Shown one piece after another: positions 16,089 to 24,130 of a stretch of 64,000 nucleotides of DNA (position 1 is the first letter of the stretch; each line of letters begins with the position of its first letter). The position numbers and the translations under genes were made by a program. The notes beneath the pieces are model-generated. The model saw nothing but the letters and a program-made list of their open reading frames with translations, was not told where the DNA came from and made no database searches. This DNA is from Sphingobacteriales bacterium 46-32. Lineage in GTDB: Bacteria > Bacteroidota > Bacteroidia > Chitinophagales > Chitinophagaceae. Location: NCBI GenBank assembly GCA_001898485.1, contig MKTY01000014.1:248001-312000 (forward strand), given 5' to 3'.

Positions 16089-17435
16089 ATGGAAACGTTG
16101 AAATACGAGGCAGGTAAAACGATCAGGCTGGCTATACCCATTGTAGTGGGGGAGCTGGCGCAGATGGCCTTGCATATAATTGATACAGCCATGGTGGGAG
16201 CCATCAGCTATAAACAGCTGGCGGCTGCGGCGCTGGTTATTAATACCATGAATATTCCTTTCGTTCTGGGTATTGGCATGACTATTTCGGTATCACAAAT
16301 GGTTTCCCTGGCGCATGGCCGTCAGAATGATAAACAGGTATCTCATTATTTTTATAATGGCTTTTTGCTTTGCGCGCTAACAGCCGTCACAATCTCCCTC
16401 GGTCTTGTATTTGGAAAAAATATCCTGCTGCACATGGGCCAGGATCCGGAGGTGGTAGCTTATGCCATGCCCTTTATGCAACTGATGGGGTTATCCATAA
16501 TTCCCATGCTGCTGTTTATGACGCTTAAGCAGTTTACGGATGGATTGCAGTTTACACGTACGGCCATGGTTTTATCACTTTGTGGTATGCCGCTTAATAT
16601 CCTGCTCAACTACCTGCTTATTTATGGCAACTGGGGTTTTCCGCGACTCGAGTTGCAGGGAGCGGGCTGGTCAACACTCATCACCCGTACGCTGATGTTT
16701 GTGGTGCTGGGATGGGTAGTGTTACGCCATCGCACCTTTGCACCTTATATCCAGGACCGGGCTGTGCAGTGGCGTCTTAAAAAGCGTACACTGGGCGAGC
16801 TGCTGCATATTGGTGTACCCAGCAGCCTGCAGATTGGTATGGAGGCGGGGGCTTTTGCTGTATCGGGTATTCTGATAGGTACCATTAGTGCGGTTGCACA
16901 GGCAGCTCACCAGATCGCCCTTAGCTGTGCGGCATTTACTTTTATGGTTTCGATGGGACTTGCCCAGGCAGGATCCATTCGGGTGAGCAACGCATTTGGC
17001 AGCAGCAACTGGCCCAAAATATCGCGTATTGGTCGCAGCACCCTGGTTACAGCACTGTGTTATGGTATTTTCTGTGCCGTCCTCTTTTCGCTGCTGCGTA
17101 ACCAGCTGCCCCATTTCTTTAATAAAAATGAAGCGGTAATAAGCCTGGCGGCCACGCTGCTGCTGTTTGCTGCGCTGTTTCAGATATCAGACAGTACACA
17201 GGCTATCGGAGCAGGTTTGCTGCGCGGAATTAAGGATGTAAAGACGCCGACCATACTGATTGCGATTGCTTACTGGGCAATAGGCCTGCCTCTTGGTTAT
17301 ATACTGGCGTTTAAATTTGATATGGGTGCACCGGGCATGTGGATTGGGTTGATTGCCGGACTGAGTTTTGCCTCCGTATTTCTGATACTAAGGTTTTTGC
17401 GCAAAGCGAAGGGAGTTATAAGTAAAAAGTTTTAA
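16089..17435 (+). CDS. MATE family efflux transporter
   Basis: This 448-residue inner-membrane protein has about 12 membrane segments in two MatE halves. The N-half contains PIVVGELAQMALHIIDTAMVG, the typical opening of NorM-like multidrug antiporters. The C-half contains GVPSSLQIGMEAGAFAVSGIL and AAHQIALSCAAFTFM. It should export cationic compounds with sodium or proton exchange; the substrate is not predictable. It starts 11 nt after a TATCTTTG box, so the mRNA would be nearly leaderless. The C-terminal K-K-F-stop overlaps a period-7 repeat arm. Confidence 0.94.
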   Translation: METLKYEAGKTIRLAIPIVVGELAQMALHIIDTAMVGAISYKQLAAAALVINTMNIPFVLGIGMTISVSQMVSLAHGRQNDKQVSHYFYNGFLLCALTAVTISLGLVFGKNILLHMGQDPEVVAYAMPFMQLMGLSIIPMLLFMTLKQFTDGLQFTRTAMVLSLCGMPLNILLNYLLIYGNWGFPRLELQGAGWSTLITRTLMFVVLGWVVLRHRTFAPYIQDRAVQWRLKKRTLGELLHIGVPSSLQIGMEAGAFAVSGILIGTISAVAQAAHQIALSCAAFTFMVSMGLAQAGSIRVSNAFGSSNWPKISRIGRSTLVTALCYGIFCAVLFSLLRNQLPHFFNKNEAVISLAATLLLFAALFQISDSTQAIGAGLLRGIKDVKTPTILIAIAYWAIGLPLGYILAFKFDMGAPGMWIGLIAGLSFASVFLILRFLRKAKGVISKKF

Positions 17436-17553
17436 GTGATAAGTTTTAAGTAATAGGTCAATGGTGAAGGGGAGGAGGTAAGGGAGGTTGTTTTTAATTA
17501 TTTGGTAATCATTATATTAATTAACTTAAGACATATAACTTATTACTTAAAAC
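17418..17553. repeat. Intergenic island with inverted period-7 arms
   Basis: The left arm at 17418-17459 has AGTTTTAAGTGATAAGTTTT. The right arm at 17520-17553 has CTTAAGACATATAACTTATT and ACTTAAAAC. It lies between two + strand genes. Confidence 0.82.
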
Positions 17554-17616
17554 GGGTCTCCCGAGATTTTTTGAAAAAATCATTCTTAACAAATAGGCTA
17601 ATTGCCAATGTATCCT

Positions 17617-17624
17617 TACCTTTG
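17617..17624 (+). promoter_or_regulatory. -7 promoter box of the rpmB operon
   Basis: TACCTTTG is a perfect match, 23 nt upstream of the rpmB ATG. Confidence 0.6.
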
Positions 17625-17647
17625 CGATCCAAAATTTTGTATCAATC

Positions 17648-17884
17648 ATGGCCAGAGTATGTCAGGTAACAGGCAAAACACCGATTGGAGGTCACAAGGT
17701 ATCTCACTCCAATATTAAAACCAAGCGTCGGTTTCTGCCTAATCTGCAGGTGAAGAAATTTTACCTGGCAGAAGAAGATAAGTGGATCACGCTCAAACTG
17801 TCTACTGATGCAATCCGCACCATCAACAAGCGCGGTTTGTACAGTGTAGTAAAAGAACTGAGAGCTAAAGGCGAAAAGATCTAA
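17648..17884 (+). CDS. rpmB: 50S ribosomal protein L28
   Basis: This 78-residue protein of the large ribosomal subunit has the conserved start [12 protein letters not shown], then [20 protein letters not shown] and a basic C-terminus. Length is normal for Bacteroidetes L28. It is the first gene of the rpmB-rpmG-DUF4295-ftsY order typical of this phylum, with its own -7 box and a shared terminator after the DUF4295 gene. Confidence 0.98.
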   Translation: MARVCQVTGKTPIGGHKVSHSNIKTKRRFLPNLQVKKFYLAEEDKWITLKLSTDAIRTINKRGLYSVVKELRAKGEKI

Positions 17885-17943
17885 CAAACGGGAATAAGTA
17901 GCTGCAGGCTGCTGTTTCTACAGAATATATTTAAACAAGCATT

Positions 17944-18126
17944 ATGGCAAAGAAAGGTAACCGTGTACAAGTGATCCTGGAATGCACTGAGCACAAGACC
18001 AGTGGTCAGCCCGGCACCAGCCGTTATATCACGGTAAAGAACAAAAAGAACAATCCCGAAAGGCTGGAGTTGAAAAAATACAACGCTATCCTGAAGAAGG
18101 TGACTGTTCACAAAGAAATTAAATAA
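17944..18126 (+). CDS. rpmG: 50S ribosomal protein L33
   Basis: This 60-residue basic protein starts [18 protein letters not shown] and ends in a Lys-rich tail. The sequence is the Cys-poor form of L33: the two CxxC zinc knuckles of the C+ form are absent, so it should work without zinc. It lies 59 bp downstream of rpmB and is presumably cotranscribed. Confidence 0.97.
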   Translation: MAKKGNRVQVILECTEHKTSGQPGTSRYITVKNKKNNPERLELKKYNAILKKVTVHKEIK

Positions 18127-18192
18127 GGATAAAGCGGGTTGTCTGTCAACCGGTATTATTCCTTTCAATCAGAATTGATAAATTAAGATATC

Positions 18193-18366
18193 ATGGCAAA
18201 AGCAGCTTCAAAAAACGCGAAAGTAAAGGATTTGAAGGCCTCTGCAGAAGCAAAGAACTGGACTAAAGTAATTAAGGCTGTACGCAGCCCCAAGACCGGT
18301 GCTTATACCTTCAAGGAAGCTATCATCCACAAAGACAAAGTGAAAGATTACCTGGCTCAGAAATAA
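18193..18366 (+). CDS. DUF4295 family small protein
   Basis: This 57-residue Lys-rich protein (starts MAKAASKNAKVKDLKAS, ends KDYLAQK) is of the DUF4295 family, found almost only in Bacteroidetes right after rpmG. The conserved position in a ribosomal-protein operon and its basic charge suggest a ribosome-associated role, but this is inference. The frame runs without interruption from the ATG at 18193 to TAA at 18364-18366, and an intrinsic terminator follows 22 bp later. Confidence 0.92.
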   Translation: MAKAASKNAKVKDLKASAEAKNWTKVIKAVRSPKTGAYTFKEAIIHKDKVKDYLAQK

Positions 18367-18388
18367 GCTGAGAGGGTATTATATAGTT

Positions 18389-18430
18389 AAAAGCTATTCG
18401 TGACAACACGAATGGCTTTTGTTGTTTTAT
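18389..18430 (+). terminator. Intrinsic terminator of the rpmB-rpmG-DUF4295 operon
   Basis: A 14-bp stem AAAAGCTATTCGTG / CACGAATGGCTTTT with one T-G wobble and an ACAA loop is followed by a T-rich stretch. Confidence 0.85.
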
Positions 18431-18435
18431 CCGTA

Positions 18436-18518
18436 GTAAGCTAAAAGGCCAAAGGATAAAGGTAAACGGTAAAATGTTCTTCCTTTTTCCTTCCATCTTT
18501 TACCCTTTACCTTCATTC
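18436..18518. repeat. Short inverted intergenic island before ftsY
   Basis: Left arm AAAGGATAAAGGTAAACGGT at about 18450-18470; right arm CTTTTACCCTTTACCTTC at about 18497-18514. Purine arm first, pyrimidine arm second, as in the other islands. Confidence 0.7.
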
Positions 18519-18545
18519 GACAAATTGCTATCTAAAAAGAATTGT

Positions 18546-19511
18546 ATGGGTTTTTTCAATAAACTATTCGGTAAGAAAGAAAAAGAAAGCCTCGATCAGG
18601 GGCTGCAGAAAACCAAGGAAGGATTTCTGGCGCGTATCACAAAAGCTATTGCCGGCAAAAGTACAGTAGATGAAGAAGTGCTGGATAGCCTGGAGGAAGC
18701 CCTGGTAGGAGCCGATGTAGGTATCGAAACCACTGTGCGTATTATTGAACGGATTGAAAAGAGAGTGGCCCGCGACAAATACATGAGCAGTACCGAGCTT
18801 AATAAAATACTTCAGGAAGAAATCGAACAAATATTGGTAGATGCGCCTGAGTCAAATAGTTATGCCTTTAACTCGGAGTTGCCTTCGAAGCCATACGTTA
18901 TCCTTGTAGTGGGGGTAAACGGGGTGGGTAAGACAACTACGATCGGTAAACTGGCTCACAATTTCAACAAAGCCGGGAAGTCGGTTTTACTCGGTGCTGC
19001 AGATACGTTCAGGGCTGCCGCCGTAGACCAGCTCACCATCTGGAGCGAACGTACCGGCGTACCGATTATTAAACAGGGCATGGGCGCCGACCCGGCTGCT
19101 GTGGCTTTTGATACCGTACAAAGTGCGGTCTCGCGCAACAGCGAGGTCGTATTGATTGATACCGCCGGTCGCCTTCACAATAAAGCTCACCTCATGGAAG
19201 AGCTGAGTAAGATCAAACGCGTTATCCAGAAAGTGATTCCGGATGCACCACATGAGGTGCTGCTGGTACTCGATGGCTCTACCGGTCAAAATGCCCTGGA
19301 GCAGGCCCGTCAGTTTACAGCCGCAACCGATGTGTCGGCACTGGCCATTACCAAACTGGATGGTACCGCCAAAGGTGGCGTAGTGCTGGCCATTGCCAAC
19401 CAGTTTAAGATACCGGTTAAATTTATAGGAGTGGGCGAAAAGATGGAAGACCTGCTGGTATTTGACAAACACGAGTTTGTCGACAGCCTGTTTAGCCTCG
19501 AAAAGAAGTAG
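18546..19511 (+). CDS. ftsY: Signal recognition particle receptor FtsY
   Basis: This 321-residue GTPase docks SRP-ribosome complexes at the membrane for cotranslational insertion. A short N-terminal stretch starting MGFFNKLFGKK, with an amphipathic lipid-binding character, replaces the long acidic A domain of Proteobacteria. The NG domain then has G1 GVNGVGKTTTIGKLA, DTFRAAAVDQL, G3 DTAGRLHNK, G4 TKLDGTAKGG and the closing GVGEKMEDL. The start at 18546 matches family N-termini; the longer frame would begin inside the repeat island. Confidence 0.97.
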   Translation: MGFFNKLFGKKEKESLDQGLQKTKEGFLARITKAIAGKSTVDEEVLDSLEEALVGADVGIETTVRIIERIEKRVARDKYMSSTELNKILQEEIEQILVDAPESNSYAFNSELPSKPYVILVVGVNGVGKTTTIGKLAHNFNKAGKSVLLGAADTFRAAAVDQLTIWSERTGVPIIKQGMGADPAAVAFDTVQSAVSRNSEVVLIDTAGRLHNKAHLMEELSKIKRVIQKVIPDAPHEVLLVLDGSTGQNALEQARQFTAATDVSALAITKLDGTAKGGVVLAIANQFKIPVKFIGVGEKMEDLLVFDKHEFVDSLFSLEKK

Positions 19512-19575
19512 GCTGCATTTCCTGCCGCCACTCACCCGGCTTTGTAACAACGTATTTCAAATCTTATATTAGCCC

Positions 19576-20919
19576 ATGGATGTTTTTGCCGGCATAGATC
19601 TGGGGACCACACATCTTAAAGTGGTGCTGACCGATGGGCAGGAACAGGTATTATGGCAAAAGAAATGGCCGGTACAAAGTCTGCAGCCTCATCAGGGCTG
19701 GCAGGAACAGGATCCGCTGGCTATCCGTGCTATTATTTTGCTGGCACTGCGGGAACTGGCTGCTGTTATTCCGCCCCGAGCCAGCCGTTGCATAGCAGGT
19801 TTCAGTACAGCCATGCATGCCCTGCTGCTGCTCGATAAAAACGATCAACCGCTCACCTCCATCATCACCTGGGCCGATACACGCAGCCAGCCTCAGGCAG
19901 CCTCATTACGCCATACCAGTCAGGGACGTCATATCTACCTGCTCACAGGCACCCCCATTCATCCGATGTCGCCGCTTTGCAAAATTGCCTGGATGCAGGA
20001 AAATCGTCCGGAGGTAATGGAGCAAAAGCCGCGCGTGGTATCACTCAAAGACTGGATATGGAAGAGTCTGACTGGGTATTATGAAATCGATCACTCAGTA
20101 GCTTCCGCTACCGGTCTTTTTGATATTCACCGCAGGCAATGGTGTACAGAAGCATTGACGCTGGTGGGCATTACGGAGTCTCAGTTGAGCCGACCGGTAT
20201 CCGTATTTCATCATCTTCCTGCAGGCAATCACTATGCGGATTTGAAACACTGGAAGGTTCCCCTGGTATGGGTGATAGGAGGGAGCGACGGATACCTGGC
20301 CACACTGGGTAGCGGAGCTACAAAACCAGGAGATATGGCACTTACCATCGGCACCAGTGGCGCAGTTCGGGTATTGCGTTCGCAACCAGTGCCCGATGAG
20401 CAGGGTGTCTTATTTCATTATGCTGCGGCAGAAGGTCAGTACCTTTCCGGCGGTGCTATCAATAACGGCGGCAACCTGCTTGCCTGGTTTGCGGATATCT
20501 TCCTGCAGGGACAGCAAACCACGGCTGCCACCTTAAGCTACTGGCTTGACCAGGCAGCATTAGTAGCACCCGGTGCAGACGGACTTCGCTGCATTCCTTA
20601 TGTGTATGGTGAGCGGGCTCCTATCTGGGATGCATCAGCCAAAGCTTCTTTTACCGGTATTCATGCCGGCCATACAAAAGCTCATTTTCTCCGGGCTATC
20701 CTGGAAGCTGTGGCCTCATCACTTTACCAGATTACACAAGCCATTGAAGCTGGAGGCGAAAAGATTGAGCGGGTATATGCCAGTGGTGGTTTTACTGAAT
20801 CGGCACTTTGGCTCGATATTGTTTCCCGGCAGCTAAATAAAAAACTCATCGTGTCGGATGAGGCAGATGCGTCTGCTCTTGGAGCGGTGAAAATAGCGGT
20901 GAGGAGTTTAAAAGTATAA
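19576..20919 (+). CDS. FGGY-family carbohydrate kinase (gluconokinase-like)
   Basis: This 447-residue sugar kinase has two actin-like domains. The phosphate-1 motif GIDLGTTHLKVVL is at residues 6-18. WADTRSQPQ supplies sugar-contact residues, GGSDGYLATLGSGA carries the catalytic Asp, and ASGGFTESALWLDIVSRQL is the C-terminal FGGY signature region. The layout and the Leu-rich N-half are most like gluconokinase, but xylulokinase or a related activity cannot be excluded. No sugar dehydrogenase or transporter is adjacent. The final L-K-V-stop lies in a period-9 repeat arm. Confidence 0.9.
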   Translation: MDVFAGIDLGTTHLKVVLTDGQEQVLWQKKWPVQSLQPHQGWQEQDPLAIRAIILLALRELAAVIPPRASRCIAGFSTAMHALLLLDKNDQPLTSIITWADTRSQPQAASLRHTSQGRHIYLLTGTPIHPMSPLCKIAWMQENRPEVMEQKPRVVSLKDWIWKSLTGYYEIDHSVASATGLFDIHRRQWCTEALTLVGITESQLSRPVSVFHHLPAGNHYADLKHWKVPLVWVIGGSDGYLATLGSGATKPGDMALTIGTSGAVRVLRSQPVPDEQGVLFHYAAAEGQYLSGGAINNGGNLLAWFADIFLQGQQTTAATLSYWLDQAALVAPGADGLRCIPYVYGERAPIWDASAKASFTGIHAGHTKAHFLRAILEAVASSLYQITQAIEAGGEKIERVYASGGFTESALWLDIVSRQLNKKLIVSDEADASALGAVKIAVRSLKV

Positions 20920-21043
20920 AGGGTATAAAGAGTTTAAATGAGTTTAAAGGGCCTGTTCATTTTTACACTGCCCACTGTCCACTGTCAACTGTTAACTGTC
21001 AACTGTCCACTGTTAACTGTCAACTGTTCTCTGTCCACTATGT
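20910..21043. repeat. Intergenic island: period-9 left arm, period-7 CTGTCAA right arm
   Basis: The left arm at 20910-20950 carries GTATAAAGG and GTTTAAATG-type 9-mers. The right arm at 20969-21040 has 7-mers CTGTCCA, CTGTCAA, CTGTTAA and CTGTTCT, about ten in a row. The two arms belong to different repeat families. Confidence 0.88.
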
Positions 21044-21045
21044 AC

Positions 21046-21053
21046 TATCTTTG
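21046..21053 (+). promoter_or_regulatory. -7 promoter box of rimO
   Basis: TATCTTTG, directly after the repeat arm, ends 9 nt before the ATG at 21063. Confidence 0.65.
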
Positions 21054-21062
21054 CCGTCTGCA

Positions 21063-22382
21063 ATGAAAACAAAAACACTCCGTAAAGACAAGGTTAATAT
21101 CATCACGCTGGGCTGCAGCAAAAACATGGTTGACAGTGAGGTGCTCAGTGGTCAGTTGCGTGCCAACGATATTAATGTGGTGCATGAAAATGCCAGATTG
21201 GATCATAATATAGTGGTTGTCAATACCTGTGGGTTCATCGATAAGGCGAAGGAGGAAAGTATTAATACCATACTGGACCAGGTGGAATTGAAGCGCCGCG
21301 GCAAACTGGACAAGGTATATGTGACCGGTTGCCTGAGTGAACGTTATAAAAACAACCTGGAAACAGAGATTCCCGAGGTAGATGCTTTTTTTGGCACCAT
21401 GGAGTTGCCGCTTATCCTCAAACAGTTTGATGCTGATTATAAAACGGAGTTGCTGGGCGAACGCCTGCTGGCAACACCGCAGCATTATGCCTATATGAAA
21501 ATATCAGAAGGCTGTAATCGTACCTGTGCTTTCTGCGCCATTCCGCTCATGCGTGGCAAACACGTGAGCAAATCTATCGATGACCTTGTACGCGAGGCAG
21601 AAGGGCTGGTGAAAAAAGGAGTGAAAGAAGTGATGCTGATTGCGCAGGAACTTACTTATTACGGTCTGGACATCTATAAAAAACGCGCCCTGCCTGATCT
21701 GCTCCATCGGCTGGCCGATGTAAAGGGCCTGGAATGGATACGCCTGCACTATGCTTACCCCTCTAAATTTCCGCTCGAAATACTGGATGTGATGCGTGAG
21801 CGTCCGAATATCTGCAACTATCTCGATATGCCCTTACAGCATGCTGCCAACAACATGCTGAAAGCAATGAAACGCCAGATTACCCGCGAGGAAATGGAAG
21901 ACCTGGTATCGGCTATACGTGAAAAAGTGCCGGGTATTTGTCTGCGTACAACACTGATTGCCGGATTCCCGGGCGAAACCGAAGATGATGTGGATGAGTT
22001 AAAAATGTTTTTGCAGAAACAACGGTTTGACCGGGTGGGTATCTTCTCCTATTCGCATGAAGAAGGCACCAGCGCCTATGACCTCGCCGATACCATTCCT
22101 GCCGAAGAGAAAGAGCGCCGGGCGCAGGAGATTATGGAAGTGCAGCAGGAAATTTCGTTTGAACTGAACCAGGAAAAAGTAGGCCGCGTTTTCAAAACAC
22201 TCATCGATAAAAAAGAAGCCGGCCGCTACCTTGGCCGCACCGAATTTGACAGCGTGGAAGTAGACAATGAAGTGATTATTCACTCCAAAGATAAACTACC
22301 CGTTGGCGAATTTGTGAACGTACGCATTACAAAAGCGTATGACTATGACCTTGAGGGGGAAGTGGTGGGGAGAGAAGTTTAA
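21063..22382 (+). CDS. rimO: Ribosomal protein S12 (Asp) methylthiotransferase RimO
   Basis: This 439-residue radical-SAM enzyme adds a methylthio group to an Asp of ribosomal protein S12. The N-terminal UPF0004 domain has conserved cysteines in ITLGCSKNMVDSE, VVNTCGFID and VTGCLSER. The radical-SAM CxxxCxxC motif is CNRTCAFC. A TRAM domain closes the protein. The start at 21063 (MKTKTLRKDKV) was chosen because the -7 box ends 9 nt earlier; an in-frame TTG at 21051 would overlap the box. E-V-stop at the C-terminus reads into a repeat. Confidence 0.96.
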   Translation: MKTKTLRKDKVNIITLGCSKNMVDSEVLSGQLRANDINVVHENARLDHNIVVVNTCGFIDKAKEESINTILDQVELKRRGKLDKVYVTGCLSERYKNNLETEIPEVDAFFGTMELPLILKQFDADYKTELLGERLLATPQHYAYMKISEGCNRTCAFCAIPLMRGKHVSKSIDDLVREAEGLVKKGVKEVMLIAQELTYYGLDIYKKRALPDLLHRLADVKGLEWIRLHYAYPSKFPLEILDVMRERPNICNYLDMPLQHAANNMLKAMKRQITREEMEDLVSAIREKVPGICLRTTLIAGFPGETEDDVDELKMFLQKQRFDRVGIFSYSHEEGTSAYDLADTIPAEEKERRAQEIMEVQQEISFELNQEKVGRVFKTLIDKKEAGRYLGRTEFDSVEVDNEVIIHSKDKLPVGEFVNVRITKAYDYDLEGEVVGREV

Positions 22383-22452
22383 AGGTTTAAAAGTTTAAAT
22401 AGCTAAAGTGGTTCTTGCTGTCCACTGTTAACTATTAACTGTTAACTGTCAC
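22375..22452. repeat. Intergenic island: period-9 left arm, period-7 CTGTTAA right arm
   Basis: The left arm GTTTAAAGGTTTAAAAGTTT overlaps the rimO stop. The right arm at 22419-22450 carries CTGTCCACTGTTAACTATTA and CTGTTAACTGTC. Confidence 0.78.
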
Positions 22453-22466
22453 CCTGTACACTACTG

Positions 22467-22564
22467 AAACCGTACAATCAATGTATCAAAACCGTACATC
22501 TCAAACGGTTGTCTATCTCTAATTTATTGTAAATCAATAGATGCTTTCTCTGGCACGTTTTTGC
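22467..22564 (+). promoter_or_regulatory. Possible sigma-54-like promoter with upstream direct repeats
   Basis: AAACCGTACA occurs at 22467-22476 and again at 22489-22498, a spacing of 22 bp (about two helical turns). AAACGGTT at 22503-22510 is related in inverse orientation. Further down, TGGCACG at 22551-22557 and TTGC at 22561-22564 resemble a -24/-12 element, but the GG to GC spacing is 9 rather than the usual 10. This is suggestive only. Confidence 0.3.
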
Positions 22565-22666
22565 TTTTCATAGTTGCCGTGAACCAGTTTTTTTGATATT
22601 CCGGTCCAGGGTTCCGGCATCACTCAGCCGGTGCCGGCACTCGGATTCGGAGTTAATAACTGCTAC

Positions 22667-22993
22667 ATGACACATCGCACTATTGAATCCATTTTGCTCG
22701 ACAACAGTTTTTATGAATGGTATCTTCAGACAGATCCCATTGAGGTAGCCCGTTGGAATGCCTGGCGCATAGCTGCTGATCATAACAGCCGGCTGATTGA
22801 TGATGCGGTATATGCCCTTCATGTATTGACCAGTCTGCGCGACGAGGAAGGACATCCCCGACCGGTGCATGCGGTGCAAATCCGTCTGCAGCAGGCCCGC
22901 GAAAAAGCCCTTCGGCAGACCGATGTGGAGCTGCATCCTTCCAACAAGGCTGAAATTCCCGATCAGCACATCGAAGCCTGCCTTATCGGTTAA
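22667..22993 (+). CDS. Small protein resembling the N-terminal domain of FecR-type anti-sigma factors
   Basis: This 108-residue protein begins MTHRTIESILLDNSFYEWYL. The pattern of Phe-x-x-Trp, then Pro and a Trp-x-x-Trp stretch (NAWRIAADHN), matches the conserved N-terminal cytosolic segment of Bacteroidetes FecR anti-sigma factors. No membrane helix or FecR periplasmic domain follows; instead the chain ends in a charged helix. It may be a free-standing sigma-binding domain or an unrelated helical protein. The ATG at 22667 is preferred to a GTG at 22631. The DUF4097 gene follows 38 bp downstream. Confidence 0.6.
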   Translation: MTHRTIESILLDNSFYEWYLQTDPIEVARWNAWRIAADHNSRLIDDAVYALHVLTSLRDEEGHPRPVHAVQIRLQQAREKALRQTDVELHPSNKAEIPDQHIEACLIG

Positions 22994-23031
22994 TTTATTC
23001 ATTAAACAGTTTATTCTTAAATACAGCTACA

Positions 23032-24063
23032 ATGAAAAGCATTCTATCCTTTCTTACGTTGCTTCTTTTTACAGGTTCGTTGGTTGCTCAGAATGATCAA
23101 ACGCCCTATCAGACCGTTTCGCTGAAAGATAAAAAAATCACCGAGGCCTATGTACGCACCAGCGGTGGTTATATTCATGCCAGCGGAGCTGCTGCTGAAC
23201 CGCGTGTTGAAGTATATATCCGCGGAAATGGAAATAAGGAATGGCCGCAGGAAGAAATCCAGTCTTTGCTGAACGAAAATTATGAGCTGACTGTAAGTAC
23301 TGAAAACGGCAAACTGACGGCAACTGCCCGCAATAAAAAGAATAATCAGAATTGGAAAAAGTCGCTCAGCATATCGTTTAAACTGTATTTACCAGCATCG
23401 GCCTCCACCGACTTTGTCACCAGTGGCGGCAGCATTCAGCTTAGTGATTTCAAAGGAGGTACTCATGAATTTACTACCAGCGGTGGCAGTCTGAGGGTAG
23501 AGCGTGTAGATGCCAAAATTAATGGCGTTACCAGTGGCGGCAGTATTTATGCAGACCAACTGGCAAAAGATATAAGCCTTACTACCAGTGGAGGTAGCAT
23601 TGAGGCTAAAAACAGTAATGGCCATATTCGACTTACCACTTCGGGAGGTTCGCTGACCCTGCAGCAATTGAAAGGTGATATCGGCGCCAGCACCAGCGGT
23701 GGCAGCATAAAAGGAAATAATATTGATGGCACCCTGTCGGCACATACATCTGGTGGCAGTATCACGATGGATAATATTTCAGGCAATCTTAAAACAGGTA
23801 CCAGCGGCGGTCATGTAACGGTAAGAATGGTACGCCTGGATAAATATGTAGATGTACATACTTCTGCAGGTGGTATTACGCTGGACCTGCCGAAGGGTCA
23901 GGCGATGGATCTGGACCTTAGTGGCAATAAAATTGAAACCGACCGTCTGGAAGACTTCAGTGGCCGAATTGACCGCGACCGTGTAGAAGGCAAACTGAAA
24001 GGAGGGGGTACCCGGATAGAAGCGCGCGCCAATAGCGGACGACTCAATCTCAAATTTCATTAA
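23032..24063 (+). CDS. Exported DUF4097-type beta-repeat protein
   Basis: This 343-residue protein has a signal peptide (SFLTLLLFTGSLVAQ). From about residue 125 it has tandem repeats of 17-20 residues, each with T-S-G-G-S followed by a hydrophobic strand and an acidic/Gly turn, seven or more copies in a row. This is the pattern of DUF4097/putative adhesin beta-helix proteins. Function is unknown; a cell-surface or periplasmic structural role is likely. It is followed by a strong terminator, so the permease gene at 24131 has its own promoter or depends on read-through. Confidence 0.88.
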   Translation: MKSILSFLTLLLFTGSLVAQNDQTPYQTVSLKDKKITEAYVRTSGGYIHASGAAAEPRVEVYIRGNGNKEWPQEEIQSLLNENYELTVSTENGKLTATARNKKNNQNWKKSLSISFKLYLPASASTDFVTSGGSIQLSDFKGGTHEFTTSGGSLRVERVDAKINGVTSGGSIYADQLAKDISLTTSGGSIEAKNSNGHIRLTTSGGSLTLQQLKGDIGASTSGGSIKGNNIDGTLSAHTSGGSITMDNISGNLKTGTSGGHVTVRMVRLDKYVDVHTSAGGITLDLPKGQAMDLDLSGNKIETDRLEDFSGRIDRDRVEGKLKGGGTRIEARANSGRLNLKFH

Positions 24064-24070
24064 TGAATGA

Positions 24071-24098
24071 AACAGGGAAGATGACTTCCCTGTTTTTT
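24071..24098 (+). terminator. Intrinsic terminator of the DUF4097 gene
   Basis: A 10-bp perfect stem AACAGGGAAG / CTTCCCTGTT with an ATGA loop runs into a T6 tract. Confidence 0.85.
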
Positions 24099-24130
24099 AC
24101 TTACCGACATATCTAATACCACATTATCAC

